Of a stretch of DNA of 64,000 nucleotides, positions 46,630-60,100 are shown piece after piece. The notes beneath the pieces are model-generated. The model was not told the DNA's origin. It saw nothing but the letters and a program-made list of their open reading frames with translations, and made no database searches. This DNA is from Agelaius tricolor (lineage: Eukaryota > Chordata > Aves > Passeriformes > Icteridae), in contig JALJCS010000010.1 of NCBI GenBank assembly GCA_023055355.1, positions 26,179,001 through 26,243,000 of the forward strand. The letters are read 5' to 3'. Every line of letters starts with the position of its first letter. Position 1 is the first letter of the stretch. The position numbers were made by a program, and so were the translations under genes.

Positions 46630-49600
46630 GTAGGGAGTAATCTGTTCCTTTTTTCATGTTTTAAACAAGACTCTATTGCAAGGGTGACCATTTTTTTCTG
46701 TAAATGCTAACATGAGGTGTTCATCACCAGTGCAAATTTCATGTTGCCAGCAGATACACTTTACGTGACTCGTAAACCAAATTCACCCAGCTAACTGTAG
46801 CAGGCATACTAATATCCAAGAGTAATTTTTCTGTGTTGCTTTTGGTGAAAGTTAATCTGCTTTTCTGTCGTATAATGAGTATATTTGGTAGACATTAGCA
46901 CAAGGCCCTGGCTTTTTTTTTTCAAGCTTCTTTTACTAAGCTTATGAATATATTTATCTTCTTGTCACAGCACCGAAAAGAGAATGTTTTTGCGGTTTGA
47001 TTCACTATGATTATTGTTTGCACTTCTTGGAGTCTGTGGAAAATTTAAAGTATGGGTTTCAGGAAATTTACTTTAGAAAACCATGTAGCACTAAAGCCTT
47101 GGCTTTCTTAATGCAGAAGTGCTTGGCACCTTTTTAGGTGGCACATTTAAAATTCCAGGCCACAGAGGTGGGGTATTCTCAGTGGAAGGTACTGAGCTCT
47201 CAGACTTGTGTCTATCTAGTCTGTATATCCATCAAAAGCACCAATCTCTGAATCTTCTCTACTTAATGTATTATCCAGTTGTTTCACTAATGTGTCTGCC
47301 TGGACAGACCCAGGAGGAGTTGCAGAAGAAAAGCAGACTCATGAGCAGGGGGATCTCATGAGGACGGTTTTTTTAATCAGCTACTAGTTAGTCTTATTTT
47401 AAAACATCACTAAGAAGCACATGGCTGAAACAAACTTAATCTTCATTAGTGCAGAACAAGATACTTGACATTGGTTTTCAATGCATTTGCTAAATATTTC
47501 TAAGACTTGCTAGGACTGAAAAAGCTCCACCATTGTATAATCAATCCTCCTGTTGGGAAAACCTTGAATTCAGATGAGTCCCTCTAAAATAAGAGTCACT
47601 GCAGAACCACTCAGGGATGCATAAGAGCAGAGTTTTAATTCCAAATGCTACAATAGTAGCATTCTCCCTGCTCCTTCTGTGTCATATGCTACAAGGAGGA
47701 CTCTCCCTTCTGTCCTTCCCAGCAGTGGCTGTACTTTGGTTAGTGCATCACTTTGGATTTTCAACTTCTTTGGGATTATTCAGATGACCACTGCTTATTA
47801 ATATAATTGTATAATTTATTAATTATTCAACAGTATTATTAGTGAATTATTATAATTAATAATGTTAAAAGCTGAAAGGCTCCCAAGTCAAGTCAGTGTT
47901 TGAGAAGTCCTTGTTGCCAAGCACTGTTCTGTGGCATTGAAGGAAGTCTCCAAGGAGTTTCCTTTCTACCTCCTGCACAGGCATGAAAGGATGATTTGAT
48001 ATAAGTCTAGGCAATGCAACAGCAAAGCCCTTTGCATGTGTTATTCTGAGATTTATATGTATAAGGTCTAGGCAAGTCAGAAAATGCATGAAATTTTTGA
48101 GATGAAGGAAGAAACAGAATGTGATTTCTGCCTTTGTAAAAGTAGCTGTCTTGAGCAATTCCAGTTTGACAACACCAGGATTCTGCTCTTCTCTTCTTTG
48201 TCTGCCTCACATTAACTAAACATATAATCAGCTTCTCCCTGCTCAGGCTCTGCTTGCCTTTTCTTGACTTCTACATTTTCTTAAAGAATATAAAATATTT
48301 TCTTGTTTTATATTCCCAAATCTGTGCTTTTAATCTTCTCAGTTTGTGAGTCCCTAAAATTCTTCCCGGAAGGGTTTCAGACCCTTTAACATCACATTTC
48401 ACACGTGTAGACTGATGTAAAACATTGATGTGCTTTTCCTGTGTAGCTGCCTTTTTCAGGTCTCTTTGAAGTAGTCTCACCACCTCAGACTGGAAAGTAC
48501 TTGTTTCATAAAATGTCCAGAGCTAAATCCAGCCCGAGTGCTGTCTCCATGTAGAAATAGCCACCACTGTGTATTGAATTTTAGAGTTTCCAGGTACCTT
48601 CATTTTCTCAGTTGCATTCTACTCAGGTATGGTAGCAGAGCCCAGTTACTCTTCATCTCCTGGAGAGAGAGACAGCTCTTTTTGTATAACCTGGACATGT
48701 AATTTAGTTCTAATCAAATGATAACTCTAATAACCTGTGAAAGCTCAAACTCCAAGATAAAATTCTGAGCATAAACAAGGTTTCAGGGTCTTTTAAAATA
48801 TCTCTCTATATTCATTGGATGATATTTCAGGAAACCTGTTCCAATAAGAAGAAAATGGACAAGGACTTTCATTTTCTGGACATCTCTGATTTCAAAAATT
48901 TCAGGTGTTCTCATTGCCTGAAAAGTTCCTTAAAAATGGGAAGAAAAAGGGACACAAGGACTAAAACACACAGTATTTTAAGTAAGGTTAATTTTTGAAC
49001 CCTTTGTTATTACAGTACCCCAGGTTTTAAAAGCAAATCAATTCACTTTTCTTCCTCCTAGAGATCCCCTGTATTAGAACATTTAGAAATGGCAAACACT
49101 GCCTGGACACACAAAATATTTAAATTACATGCATTACAACTTACAGAAGTCTGTATAGTTGTGTGCTGAACAACTCATATTATTGCCAAAATAAACAGAG
49201 GGGATGGCAGTCAGAGCCTGGGCTTCTCCCACTCAAATCAGTGAGAGAGAGCAGGGCTTTCTGTAGAGAAACTTTGTCCCCATTCAGGCCTTTAGGGTTT
49301 TACTTTCCTGTGCTGGGGCCAAGGGAAAGGAAAAGTGGGGCTATCACATAGGCACAAGCAGTGCAGTGAGATTGAATCTCCAGATGGAGACTGGAAGCTC
49401 CTTGAAGCTCAAGTCAGCAGGCAGGTCAGCCATGTGGGGAGCTTTGGCAGAGGGGTGTGAGGAAGTTCACATGCTGTGCAGTGCTGACTGTAATGATCTG
49501 CTGATAAATAACACATTTCAGCTGCTGGCGAAGCCCTGACCCTCACTGTTCAACAAATTTATTCCTCGCCAGCTAATGGAGAAATACATATGTACAGATA

Positions 49601-52600
49601 TATATATTTTTGAAACTAGAACTGAGGCTTTACTGTGTTTTACTGGGTAACAGGGAAAATATTTTTAGTCACCAGTAACATTAAAAAATATGTCCCAGTC
49701 TAAATTGAATATTGTTTGAAACAAAAACCCCACAATCAATGTAGATCCAAGTATTGGAACTATCTGAGAAATGATAATTGGTTGGTGGAAATCTGGACAG
49801 GGAGAAGAATTCAGGCAAGAGTCCACATGTTTTACACTTGAATAAATACCAAAAAAAGACAAAAATTATACTTACACTCTGTACTTTCCAGCTTTTCTGG
49901 AAATCATTTGTAACTGGCACCCAATTTGACTTTTGTAGGAATTTCCACATCATTTTCTGTTGGTTCCACACCAATTTTACTACCCCAACATGGATGTGAA
50001 TGAAAACCATCTATCATGATGTAATCAGCGTTGTCCATGTTAAGTATAAACAATACAGTCACCAGCTGGACTGAGCTGAGGGCCTGCACTGTAAGCTGCT
50101 CACAGCAGAGCAAGGAGCTGCTCTATCACTGTGGGGGTCAGCCCCAACAAGAGGGGGCTTGGCATGTTCTCCCTGTCCTCACCTCCCCTTCTGCTTCCTG
50201 ACTTCCCACACAGTCCACTACACAAAGGAGATCTCCAAAAGAAGGAGTTAGAAAATGCCACAAGTGAATTTCATTGGAAGCTTGCGGTGGGAGAAATATT
50301 TTATTTGGATCAGGCCAGCTTTGTAGAAAGTCTAGTGGCAAACCACAGGCCACATCTAGTCTTCAAGGAGCAGTGAAGTAGCAGGCTTACAGTTAAAACC
50401 ATCAGCCCCGTGTAAACCAAGGCTTCCCTTTGAAAAACACAGCTCTGCCAGTGATTTTCCCTGTGGAGCCGGCGATGGGAAGCTGTGCAGGCTGCTGGGG
50501 CTGCCCTGGTGCAGCTGCTCTGCAGGGAGAGGGAGCAGAAAGCGTGGATAACTTGCTGCTCCTACCCCACAGCAGCTGTAGCTCCCATTTCCCAGGTGAT
50601 GTGACCAGCCTGGAACAACAGAAAGAGTTCACTGAGTGCAAGAGTGATGGGAATGTGATGAACGATGCAAAGTTCATGGATAGGAGACCGCTTTGGAGGG
50701 GGGTATAAGCAAATGGTTAAGGGGAATAGGGTGCAGTAACAGTTGCAGCAGTTCTCCTGCATCCTGCTCCCTGTGCTGGTGTGGGCAGTGAGACCACAGC
50801 ACTGAGCAGACACTGCCTTCCCCCCTTCTCACACCCACCTCTGGCCCCTTCCTCAGGCAGGTCTACTTGAATAAGGGAACTGATGTGTTGTTCTACTGAG
50901 TTGGTGCTATTAAACTCAGGCCCCACAGAGTGAAATAAATACTGTGACATTAGGTTTCTCAAGGAAGAAAGTCACAGATATGTCAGCTGTACTTGACTCC
51001 TGTCCAGTGTACAGTTGCAATTCCTAATGAAAGTACTGGGAAGACTCCTATTGTTAGCATAAACACACTATACCCATTAACTAAAGGTATACCCATTCTG
51101 AAGTGCCAGATGAAATTTAGGAGTTCCTAATTTAGAATGTCACTTAACACTAGGGAGAGTTAGTCTAGAAAACTACAGAGAAGCTCTAGCTCAACAGCAA
51201 AGTCAGTGGGAGAGAGGAATATCCAAGAATATATAATCCAAGTATTTGACCATGCTCATACTGGTTTTGGAGGGTTACACCTGCCAAGGGTTCATGTTCC
51301 TCAGAAGGGGAAGAAATGTTCTGCAAACTGCTCTTTGTCTAAAAAGATGCAAGATGGCTTTGGTGGATAATAGAATGCAAAATGTGGAAATGCATTATGT
51401 GATTTAGGTGGGAAAAGATGGCTTTAAAGAGGAAACATTGATATCTTGATGTTTGAGAGAAAGGAAACTATCAGTACATTTGTGATTATATGACATCCAC
51501 TTCAACTGTTTTGTACATTACTTCCCCACATTGCATTTGAAAATTCTGATGCTGTATGTTCTGTAATAAAATGCATTACAAACCTGATGATATGATCCTT
51601 CTTGCTAATAGGAGGCAGTTTATTTTATTACAGTCCATTAAGTAGAGCAATTGTAGCTGCCCTTTTAGTCAAGGGAAGCATTTCCTAGAAATGGGTCCTA
51701 GCTGACTTTCTGGAAAAGCAGTATAAGAAAGATTAAAAACCAACTTTGCTTCCTTTTACATTCTACATCACCTCTAAGTTTTCTTCTTTTAGGGTCAAAA
51801 GACCCTTGAAGTGATGCATAAAGCAAATGTATAGAGTTTTCCTTTTTGCAACATGTCATATTAACCCTTAAGGACTTGCATAATTCCACCAGGCACAGCA
51901 CCTGGGACAGACTTCTCTGACTGAGATAAAATCCACTTAGTGAAGGACCATTTCCTCTCTCTTATTTCACTGCTGGAAGCACTTGGTTTCTTTGATCTGT
52001 GCTATGTGCCATATATACAATCACCTCAAAGATTTCATGTGAATTATTGGCTTACAATTACTGTGAGAGGGATGTGTCCCAGGGAGTGAGAATGGGAAGG
52101 ATGAGAACTCCAATGAGGAGAGTTCTGAGAAGGTGGCAGAGGAACCTTTCATATGTGAAATGAATAAAAAATGAAGGAGTTCTGGGGAGGTGGTTAATTA
52201 GGACTGGGGAGGAGGCAGGAAGCACATTAAGAGGGGACAGAACCACAGTCAAGATTAATAATGAGAGCACATCTGAAGTACATATGCCCTATGTGCTGTT
52301 TGACTATGAAGGGATTTGTTACTGAATTGAATAGTATTTAGCAGTTAACAGTAATAATCATACAGGCATAATAATAATGGATTAGACATGGATTTTTGTA
52401 TAGGATTTAGATTTCATTTAAGTTACGTGAACACTGAATTGGTGTGCAGAACTCAGCATGCTCTGGATTTTCCATCTAAGTACTTAGACCATGAATATCA
52501 GAACAGCACAGTGAGTGAGCATTGCAATAAGGAGCTTTCCTGGAGATTCTGAGCACGGGGGATGTTGTTAGACCTGAGGTAAGCTCCATAAGACTTCTGC

Positions 52601-55600
52601 TATGAAAGGATTCAATAAGCTTAGTGTCTTCTGCAGAGGTATTTGACTGAGGGTCTAAGTGAGACTCATTTAAGCATGTTTCTGTCAGCCTTTTTCAAAT
52701 GTCTTTTCAGAGATAGGATAGGGCCTTGGGGTGCAGATACTGCCTGGGAATACTGGCTGTCATGTTTTTGAACATCCACGTGTTTGCAGAGAGCTTTATA
52801 AGAAGAGTGGCCAAGAATTTACTGCTAAGCATAAATGAAATCTCTGACCTGTAATTCCAGAATAGGAGTTCTCAGAGGACCAAGTTGTTGGTGATAGTTA
52901 CCCCTCTCAGCCCAAAGCAGCTGCTTCTCCCTTCAGGTGAAACAACTCAGTTTCAGATTAGTTTTAGCTGTAGCCCTTATCTAGTTGCATTTTCATGCTC
53001 AAGGTCTCCCTGAGTTGTCTGCTAAAAAGACAGAGGCCAGGCCTTGTAAAGCAGAAAGAATTTCAGCTGCTGTTGAAATCTGTGAGGGACTCAAGGTCTC
53101 TATCAGTGCTCCCAGTGACAGCACTGAGTGAGCTGGAGCACTGTGGCATTCCCTGGTCCCAGCTGCTGGCTCTGGCTCCAGCCCTGCTGGTGGCAGGGTC
53201 AGCCCTGGCCACCCACTTATGGTAAGGAGACCAAATCTCCGTCTGTCCATGCTGGTGTCTCCATCCCAGGATCCCAGTTATGTTAGTTCACATCTGCAAC
53301 ATTTGCCAGGGCTTTCAGTAGTCCTGATATATAAATAATGAGCTTTGAAACCAATTCCTGACACAAATGGTTCTTATTTTTATTAGATAGAATAAATATA
53401 CAGATCTCTACATTTATGGATCTGGAATAGACATTGCTCAAGAGTCTTTGAATTTAGTCAAAGTACTTTAAATTGCCTTAACATCTTTGTCTTTTTTCAT
53501 GCAACGGACTCTTGAACAGAGCACATAGTGTCTGTTCTCTCCTGAAACCTTGTTTCCAAATCTGGCATCTTCTCTCCCATGCTGCCAATGACAAATACTT
53601 TATTTTATAATCTGAAGTTTCCTTTAGCATATGGTGTCTTTTTTTTTGCTATAGAGATTCTCACTAGACAACTGTTCATAAAATCAGGCTTGGGATGGCA
53701 GTGTTGGGAAGGAAAGTCAGCTGTCAGCTGAAATAAGCTGCCACGTGGATAGAAGGTCATCATGTCACCCCATGCTTTGTACTTAACCCACTCTGAAACT
53801 AAAACAGCAGAGGGCAGGCCCCATGTTCAACATGAGGTGTTTGCTCTGGCACATCATTTCTAATACACTCAGAACACAGAAAATAAGTGCAGATAGGTCC
53901 CTAAATTGTTTGATTGGCAGACACCATTTTACAGTATCTGATCATAAATTGTTGGAAAGATGATTACAAAGGTGATATGGAAAGGAGGCTTGAATTGAGG
54001 CTGAGCTGGTGCATAAACAATAAATACTTGAGTGTGTGTTTATATGATATCTAGCACAGTGAGGTCCTGAATCTGACTGGGATATTGGTTGTTTCCAAAA
54101 AGGAAATGCAGATTTTCAGTTGAGAATGGCCCTTGGAGATGTAAGGGTATGAAAATATTCCTATGGAACACATATGTATACTCACAGAGGATTTGGGTTG
54201 CTTTGGCATATACTGAGAATATTCTGCTTCACTTAAGCTGTTTTGAGCAATAACTCTTCTGATAGCATCAATCAAGGACAGACAAAATACCAACGCAGGA
54301 AGTTCATATCAAAGGGGGAAGCTGTACATCTATTCTTAAAAATCTGTGTGTTTCCCCAGATGAACCTATGCCAGCTCTAATCACTTGCATTTAATTACTT
54401 CACACTTCCTAGAACAAAGGAGGCTCTAATAAACAGGTGAGAATTGAAAGCATGTAGCAATAACCCTATTGTAGCAGGTTTTAATTAACTTTCCGTGTTT
54501 ATTCAAATGTGTTCTTTATCATGTTTTTTTCTGTAGCATTTTAAAATAATTGAATTTTTGCTACTGAGTACTGCTCCTGCTTTGTCTTGAAGCACCTCAA
54601 TACTTGTTGTCATAGGTAAGCCACTATGAGGTGTTCTAATGCAGCTGGATAAACAGTACAATATTCTGAATGTATCTTTACTGATATTTTTTGGAACCTC
54701 AGTGGTGACATAACAGGTTCATCAATTTCCTGTATTACTTGGGTTTACCTGCTCTCAGATTATTTGTTTTTAAACAAAACAAATAAAAGAACAAAATTTG
54801 CCTAGAAGCAGAAAAAAACATTATAACAAGGGGTGGTTGTGCACAGAGCGTGTGTTGACAGCTCGTTGTGATGCTGTGAGCGTAGATGTCATGTGCTAAA
54901 GAGATTTCATAGTGGAATCTGGACCTTCCCTTTTGGAAGGCTCTGAGAGTGGCAGCTAAACTGTGTCAAATCTGCCATTTCCATCACCTAGCCAATGGCA
55001 CCAAAGAATCCTTGGGGAGCTGTGGGGGCAAATCTTCAGCATCTATAACAATAATTGACTTGCAAACCCCTTCATCTTTAATAGAAGGATGAATCCTGCC
55101 TAGCCTGCATGTCTCAGTTCAGAACCTGCATGCTGGCACTTGCTGTCTTTGCAGGCTGCAGTTCTGAATGAAAGATGCTGACATCTGCTCTCTTTAATCG
55201 GAAGTCACTTTCTGACAGGTTGCTAATGCCATCTGCAATTTGTTGCTCCCAATGTAAAGTGAGGAGTTGTCGGAGCGGGAAGTAATCCTGGTGGCCTCTG
55301 TGGGAAGCATTCATTACTTTGACCACTGCTGGTCACACTTAATAAGATCCTGTTCTTGGTACCTGTAGTGGGGAAAAAAAAAAATATTTTGCAAGATCAG
55401 GAGATCATTATAGACATTTTTAACTTTCCTCAAAGCACAAACAGAGTTTATTTCTGCTAATTGGACTGCAAAGGAGTCCAAGTCCAGAGGAGTCCCTTCG
55501 TTATTAGTGATGCTCCAAAGAGCTTTCAGCTTCCCCACTGTGTCAAGCCTGCTACTTTCCTATCTATCAGTCAAGACCAGGGGGTTCTTCCCTTGTATGC

Positions 55601-55818
55601 CAATAGCATTGTGAAGGTTTGCTTTTCTGCCTTTCCATCCATCAGTAGAAAGCTTGGGGACAAAGCTAATAACCACAGGACAAACTCACAAGTACACACC
55701 AAATGCTTTGTGCTGCTCCTACAGCTGAAAGCAGCTACAAGCCCCATTTTGCCATCTGGTTTGAGGAAGTGTGGGATTGCCTTGCCTGCTGAGCAGAGCA
55801 GTACAGGGATCAAGGTAA

Positions 55819-55836
55819 ATATATATATATATATAT
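55819..55836. repeat. (AT)9 microsatellite
   Basis: Nine perfect AT units lie in the last intron. Confidence 0.9.
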
Positions 55837-56516
55837 CAGAAATGCTCTTCCTTGTGGCTGTGATTCTAGTGGTAAATGTCACCTTCAATTGCTGTAACCA
55901 TCACTTCTTTCTCTGTGACAAACGGGCAGGATGCTTTTGTAGCCTCCTGTTGACATTTCTGTTTCTCCTGCAACAAGTCTGCTGCTGGTTCAACAGCTCT
56001 GAGGGTACAGACTTCCTCCCTTAACACTTCCATGACCCAAGTTCAGGCTCCAGAAACAAAGAACACAAGAATCTTCTCAAGGCATTTGTACTAATTTTTC
56101 AGATGTGGACAGCTGTCCATCAGGAAGGGCAATCTTCTGCCAGACACTGATTTCTGTTGAGCTGGATTGGCACTGGAGCAGCAAAATTAAGTGCAAAGGA
56201 TGCATAGTTCAAAGCTAAAAATTGGGAATTAAAAACCACAGGGGTTAACTGCCTTGCCTCCTGTTGCACAGGAAGCCTGTCCTGCAGTGGGAGTCCCGAT
56301 CTGATGTGTAAAATAAACATCTCAATGCTTTCCTTCTTTCTATATTAATTCATTCTGCCCTGTGCTGCCAGATCTGGTGGGGTTTTTTTCTTTTATTGGC
56401 AGATAAACCTGTTTCCTCCATAGCACTTGGAATTGAACCTGATCTTTTTGATGGGAATGTAAAATTACTAACAATGCCTCACTCTGCTGCTGCAGCTCGG
56501 GGTGAGGAAGAGTTGC

Positions 56517-57166
56517 GCGTTTCCTTCATGCTGAGCGTGCCCTGTAGCACAGTTACCGTCGGGATCCCTCGCTTGTCAGAGTGACCCTGAGAAAAGTTAG
56601 AAAGTCTCTTTTCCCAGCCCAGTGCTCGAAGAAGGAGTCAGAGCTCTTCATTTCTCGGTCTCAAGGTTGTTTATTGTTTCTTATCTATAAAATTCTTTCT
56701 CCTGTCCTGCCGAGGTCCATCCAGCAGGACAGTTCCAGGCACTCTGCCTGCCCCCGGGGCGGTGTTATGTCTTTATACTAAAAACTACATATACAATGTT
56801 TACCATGACTTTCCAATGTTAGACAGTGAGCTTCTACTCTAAACCAATCTGTAAGTGCCAACATCACAGCAGAAGATGGAGGCCAAGAAGAAGAAGGAGA
56901 AAGGCTGGACATGCCCAGTTCCCTCCATCTTGCCTCCTGAACCCCCATACCAAAAACTCCAAAATCTACTTTTCCACCCCATGATAACTTCACTATTATT
57001 CTACCTAAACTGTTGTGGCTTGCTGATCTTCATATAAGGTTGGTAATTTGCTCCATGGGTCATAATCAAACCCACAGGTGTTTTGGGCTCTGTGCCAGGG
57101 CTTCTGAGCCCCCTGGCAGGGTCCTGGACGTCCTGGACAGCCAGAGGAATGTCCTGGGTTCCCACA
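56517..57166 (-). mobile_element. Probable endogenous-retrovirus LTR (apparently solo)
   Basis: On the minus strand there is a TATAAAG box at 56777-56771 followed about 100 bp later by an AATAAA polyadenylation signal at 56675-56670, the layout expected of an LTR promoter and R region. The upstream side contains a purine-rich GAAGAAGAAGG-type stretch (as read on +, near 56885-56905) and text I associate with songbird LTRs. The right end CCCACA at 57166 would give a minus-strand start TGTGGG. AGTTGC occurs just outside both ends (56511-56516 and 57167-57172), a possible 6-bp target duplication, but the left end then lacks the expected TG. Alternatively the LTR ends at TGT 56574, with no matching duplication. 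No gag, pol or env reading frame is present. Family unassigned. Confidence 0.65.
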
Positions 57167-60100
57167 AGTTGCAGCACCTGGAGCCACTCTGTCCCACTGA
57201 CACTGGGGCGTCCAGCACAGCTCGTGACCTCTCAGTGCAAGGGGCACAGCCAGCCCTGCCCAAGCCATGGCTCTGTTCCTGCTCTGTTTCCAGGCTCCGG
57301 CAGCAGCCGCCTCGCTGCCCGTGAGGAAGCGGCTCCGCAGCCGCTGTGGCTGGAACTGGAACATGGTGTGCTCTGCTATTTGTAGTTTCCTGCTGCCGAC
57401 ACTGGATACGCAGTTACTATTCCTCCTGCTTCCTCCTCGAACATTAGAATGGGTCCAAAAATAATTGAAGGCAGTATGTTCTGATGGAATATTTTTGCAT
57501 TTGCAGAAATTTCCTCCTTCTTTCGCTTGCCAATTTTGATAGGGAGCATTTTGAGACTGTTTCAGCATCTCCGACTTGGCACCGCTGGGAGGCACAGGAA
57601 TGCTCCCCTGATCAGTATGGCACAAAAATCAGTTTGGGCACATGAATACAGACTTAAAACTCATTTTTAAGAATGATTACAGCATGTTTTAACCAAAAAG
57701 TTCTTTAGCTTTAACTAATGAAGATGAGAAGACCCAAATGCTCTAGACGGTAACAAAGCCTACACATCTAGGCAAAGATGAGAAAGCTGGGTTATTTTAA
57801 ACTTATTGCTTTGATCCTCAAAAAGGTTAGGTGGCAAGAGACTAGCTGTCAGGAAATAATGTAATTAAGCTGTACATGAGGTTCACAGACTTATTGTGCA
57901 GCATCTTTCAGATGTAGCGATGTGATTATTTCTAAATTAATGTCTTCCTGGCCTGGCTGAAATGCTTTCAATGGCCCACACTTGGCAGTGCTTGGGGTCT
58001 TAAAAGTGTGTCTTAAATTACCCTTTATATCTATTTATAGAGAGCAGATAAAGGTGGGTGTACAGCTGAGAGGTTGTCTTCTCTGGAGCTGGTGAGGGTT
58101 GAAGAGGAAAAACCAGGAGCATGGTCTGTGGATAGCTTCCAGAAGTATCAGTGTAATTTTAAACCAGGTGGCTCTGACTTTTCTTCTTACAAATCATGCA
58201 CATTACAGAGAATGTAATTCAGAAATATTTTCTTGAACCCTCATGTCTTGCAAGACCCCTCTGTATTATTTGGCACCAGAGTCCTGGATGCCTCATGTCC
58301 TGCACAGGTGCTGAAGAGGTGTCACGGACAAAACAGTCTTGAATTGAGGAATTTTACTCAGTTTAAAGCTTATGAACACAAACTTCTGATCTTGATTTGG
58401 GTGTTGAAAGGAAAAAGCAGGACACACTGCCATAAACACCTACTTTTCACCAGCTTAAATTTCCCTCATTTGTGTCTTGGTTTATACCCAGTCCATCAAA
58501 AGTTTTTTGGTGGGCTGGTGGGCAGCAGAGCATGTCAGGGATAATATTCACATAAGTTTCTTTTTGCTGCTATTACAGCTCTTCTCTGATTCTTATTTTC
58601 TTTTCTGCTGTTGTTCCTTAGAGTTCCTGCTCTGACGCGGGCCACTCGTCCCTGAGGTGTGACACCACAGTGTGTCTCCAGCACAGTATCCCTCAGCAAC
58701 CCTCATTTTCTTTCCCTGACACTTTGTGTCCAGGTGTTTCCTGTCTGATGGATGTTCTGGCAGCATGGTCAGGCACTGGCATGTGATGATTCTCCCTGAT
58801 GGGGCCTCCCCTGGTGCCAAAGCTGGTAGGAAGTGGGTGGAGGCAGCTCAGGGACCCCCTGAAGGCCACCTTGTGAGATCCAGGGGCACTGCTGAGGGAG
58901 CAGTCAGGTGTTTAAAGCTGTGGTTACACCCAGCTGCATTCCTGGACCTCAGACACATGTGGGTTTGGTAGAGGAAATGCCACAAATCTGGTACAAACCA
59001 GCAAACATCTGTCTGGCTGGTTTGTTCTTAGTGGCAGCTATTTGGAGTCACAGGAATGTTACACATTCAGCCAGGAATAGAACCAGGGTCTATAACAAAG
59101 TCACCAAACTCCTACAGCATTTTCATCTGAATGAAAATTTCTTCTGAAAACTGAAAGGAAGATCCCCATCTGGGGAGGAAATTTTCATAATTTACACTGT
59201 GTTTTCCATTCATATGGCTGTTTTCTGTTTACATCTTTTAGTATTACATTTCCTATCCAACCAATGAATTAATTTCCACCTAGACAGCAAGCAGTTCTCT
59301 GTAGATGATCTGTGCCCAGAAAAGGCCATTTCCATTTTAAGGAACAGTGACTCCTTTCCAGGAATGCTGGAAAGTGTTTGATGTTACTAAGCGTGGTGGA
59401 AAGGTGCAATATCTAAAAAGCAAGCAAACAACGCAGATGTATAAAAACACACCCAGATGTCATTAGTTGTATTTATATGTTCAGGATCTGTAATTTTCTC
59501 CCACCTTCAACAATAAAACTCCTACTTCTCTATTCAACATTGTAGGAATCAGATGCCTTACTTTGTACATGGCTGTGGCTTGATATGTGTCAGGAAAAAA
59601 ATACACAGATCTCTTACTCTGGCATTTAGTGGGAACATTCAGTGTGAGTATGTTGGAAGTGGTGCTCTGCTATAAATACAAAGCTATTTGTCACGTCACA
59701 CATCTCGCTAATTTTCTAGTGGGTTGACAATTGGGCCCATTGTCTGGAATAATTTAATGTGCTGTAGCCTTACTTACTGTACTCTATGAATCATATACAC
59801 AGATATTCATAATGGAAAAACTGTGTTCATGCAGCATTGAGGTTTACACAAATACAGCTGTGGGTCTGAATCTTCAGCTGGTGTAAATTGGCCTTGTTGG
59901 AAAGACACCAATTTATCCTGGCCATGGACTGCACAGAGCACATGTGAAAGGGAAAGATCTGGCAGAAGGATTGGCTTGTCCGTCACCATCTGTAAACACG
60001 AGACAAACACAAAAACAAACACAACGTTGCATTTAGGCCCTGGCTTAGCAAAGCATTTAGATGTATGCAGAGTTCTATTTTAAAGCTACAAGTGCTTTGA

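Noticed and set aside
46123..46710. 195-codon frame taken as a stand-alone protein
   Set aside because: It is the 513-nt KALRN exon plus read-through into the intron. The splice sites at 46116/46117 and 46629/46630 explain it better.
55461..56024. 187-codon open frame on the + strand
   Set aside because: It includes translated (AT)n microsatellite sequence and has no domain, so it is chance.
57005..57625. 206-codon open frame on the minus strand
   Set aside because: It crosses the LTR boundary into unrelated GC-rich flank and shows no retroviral or host protein motif. Its length follows from the GC-rich composition.
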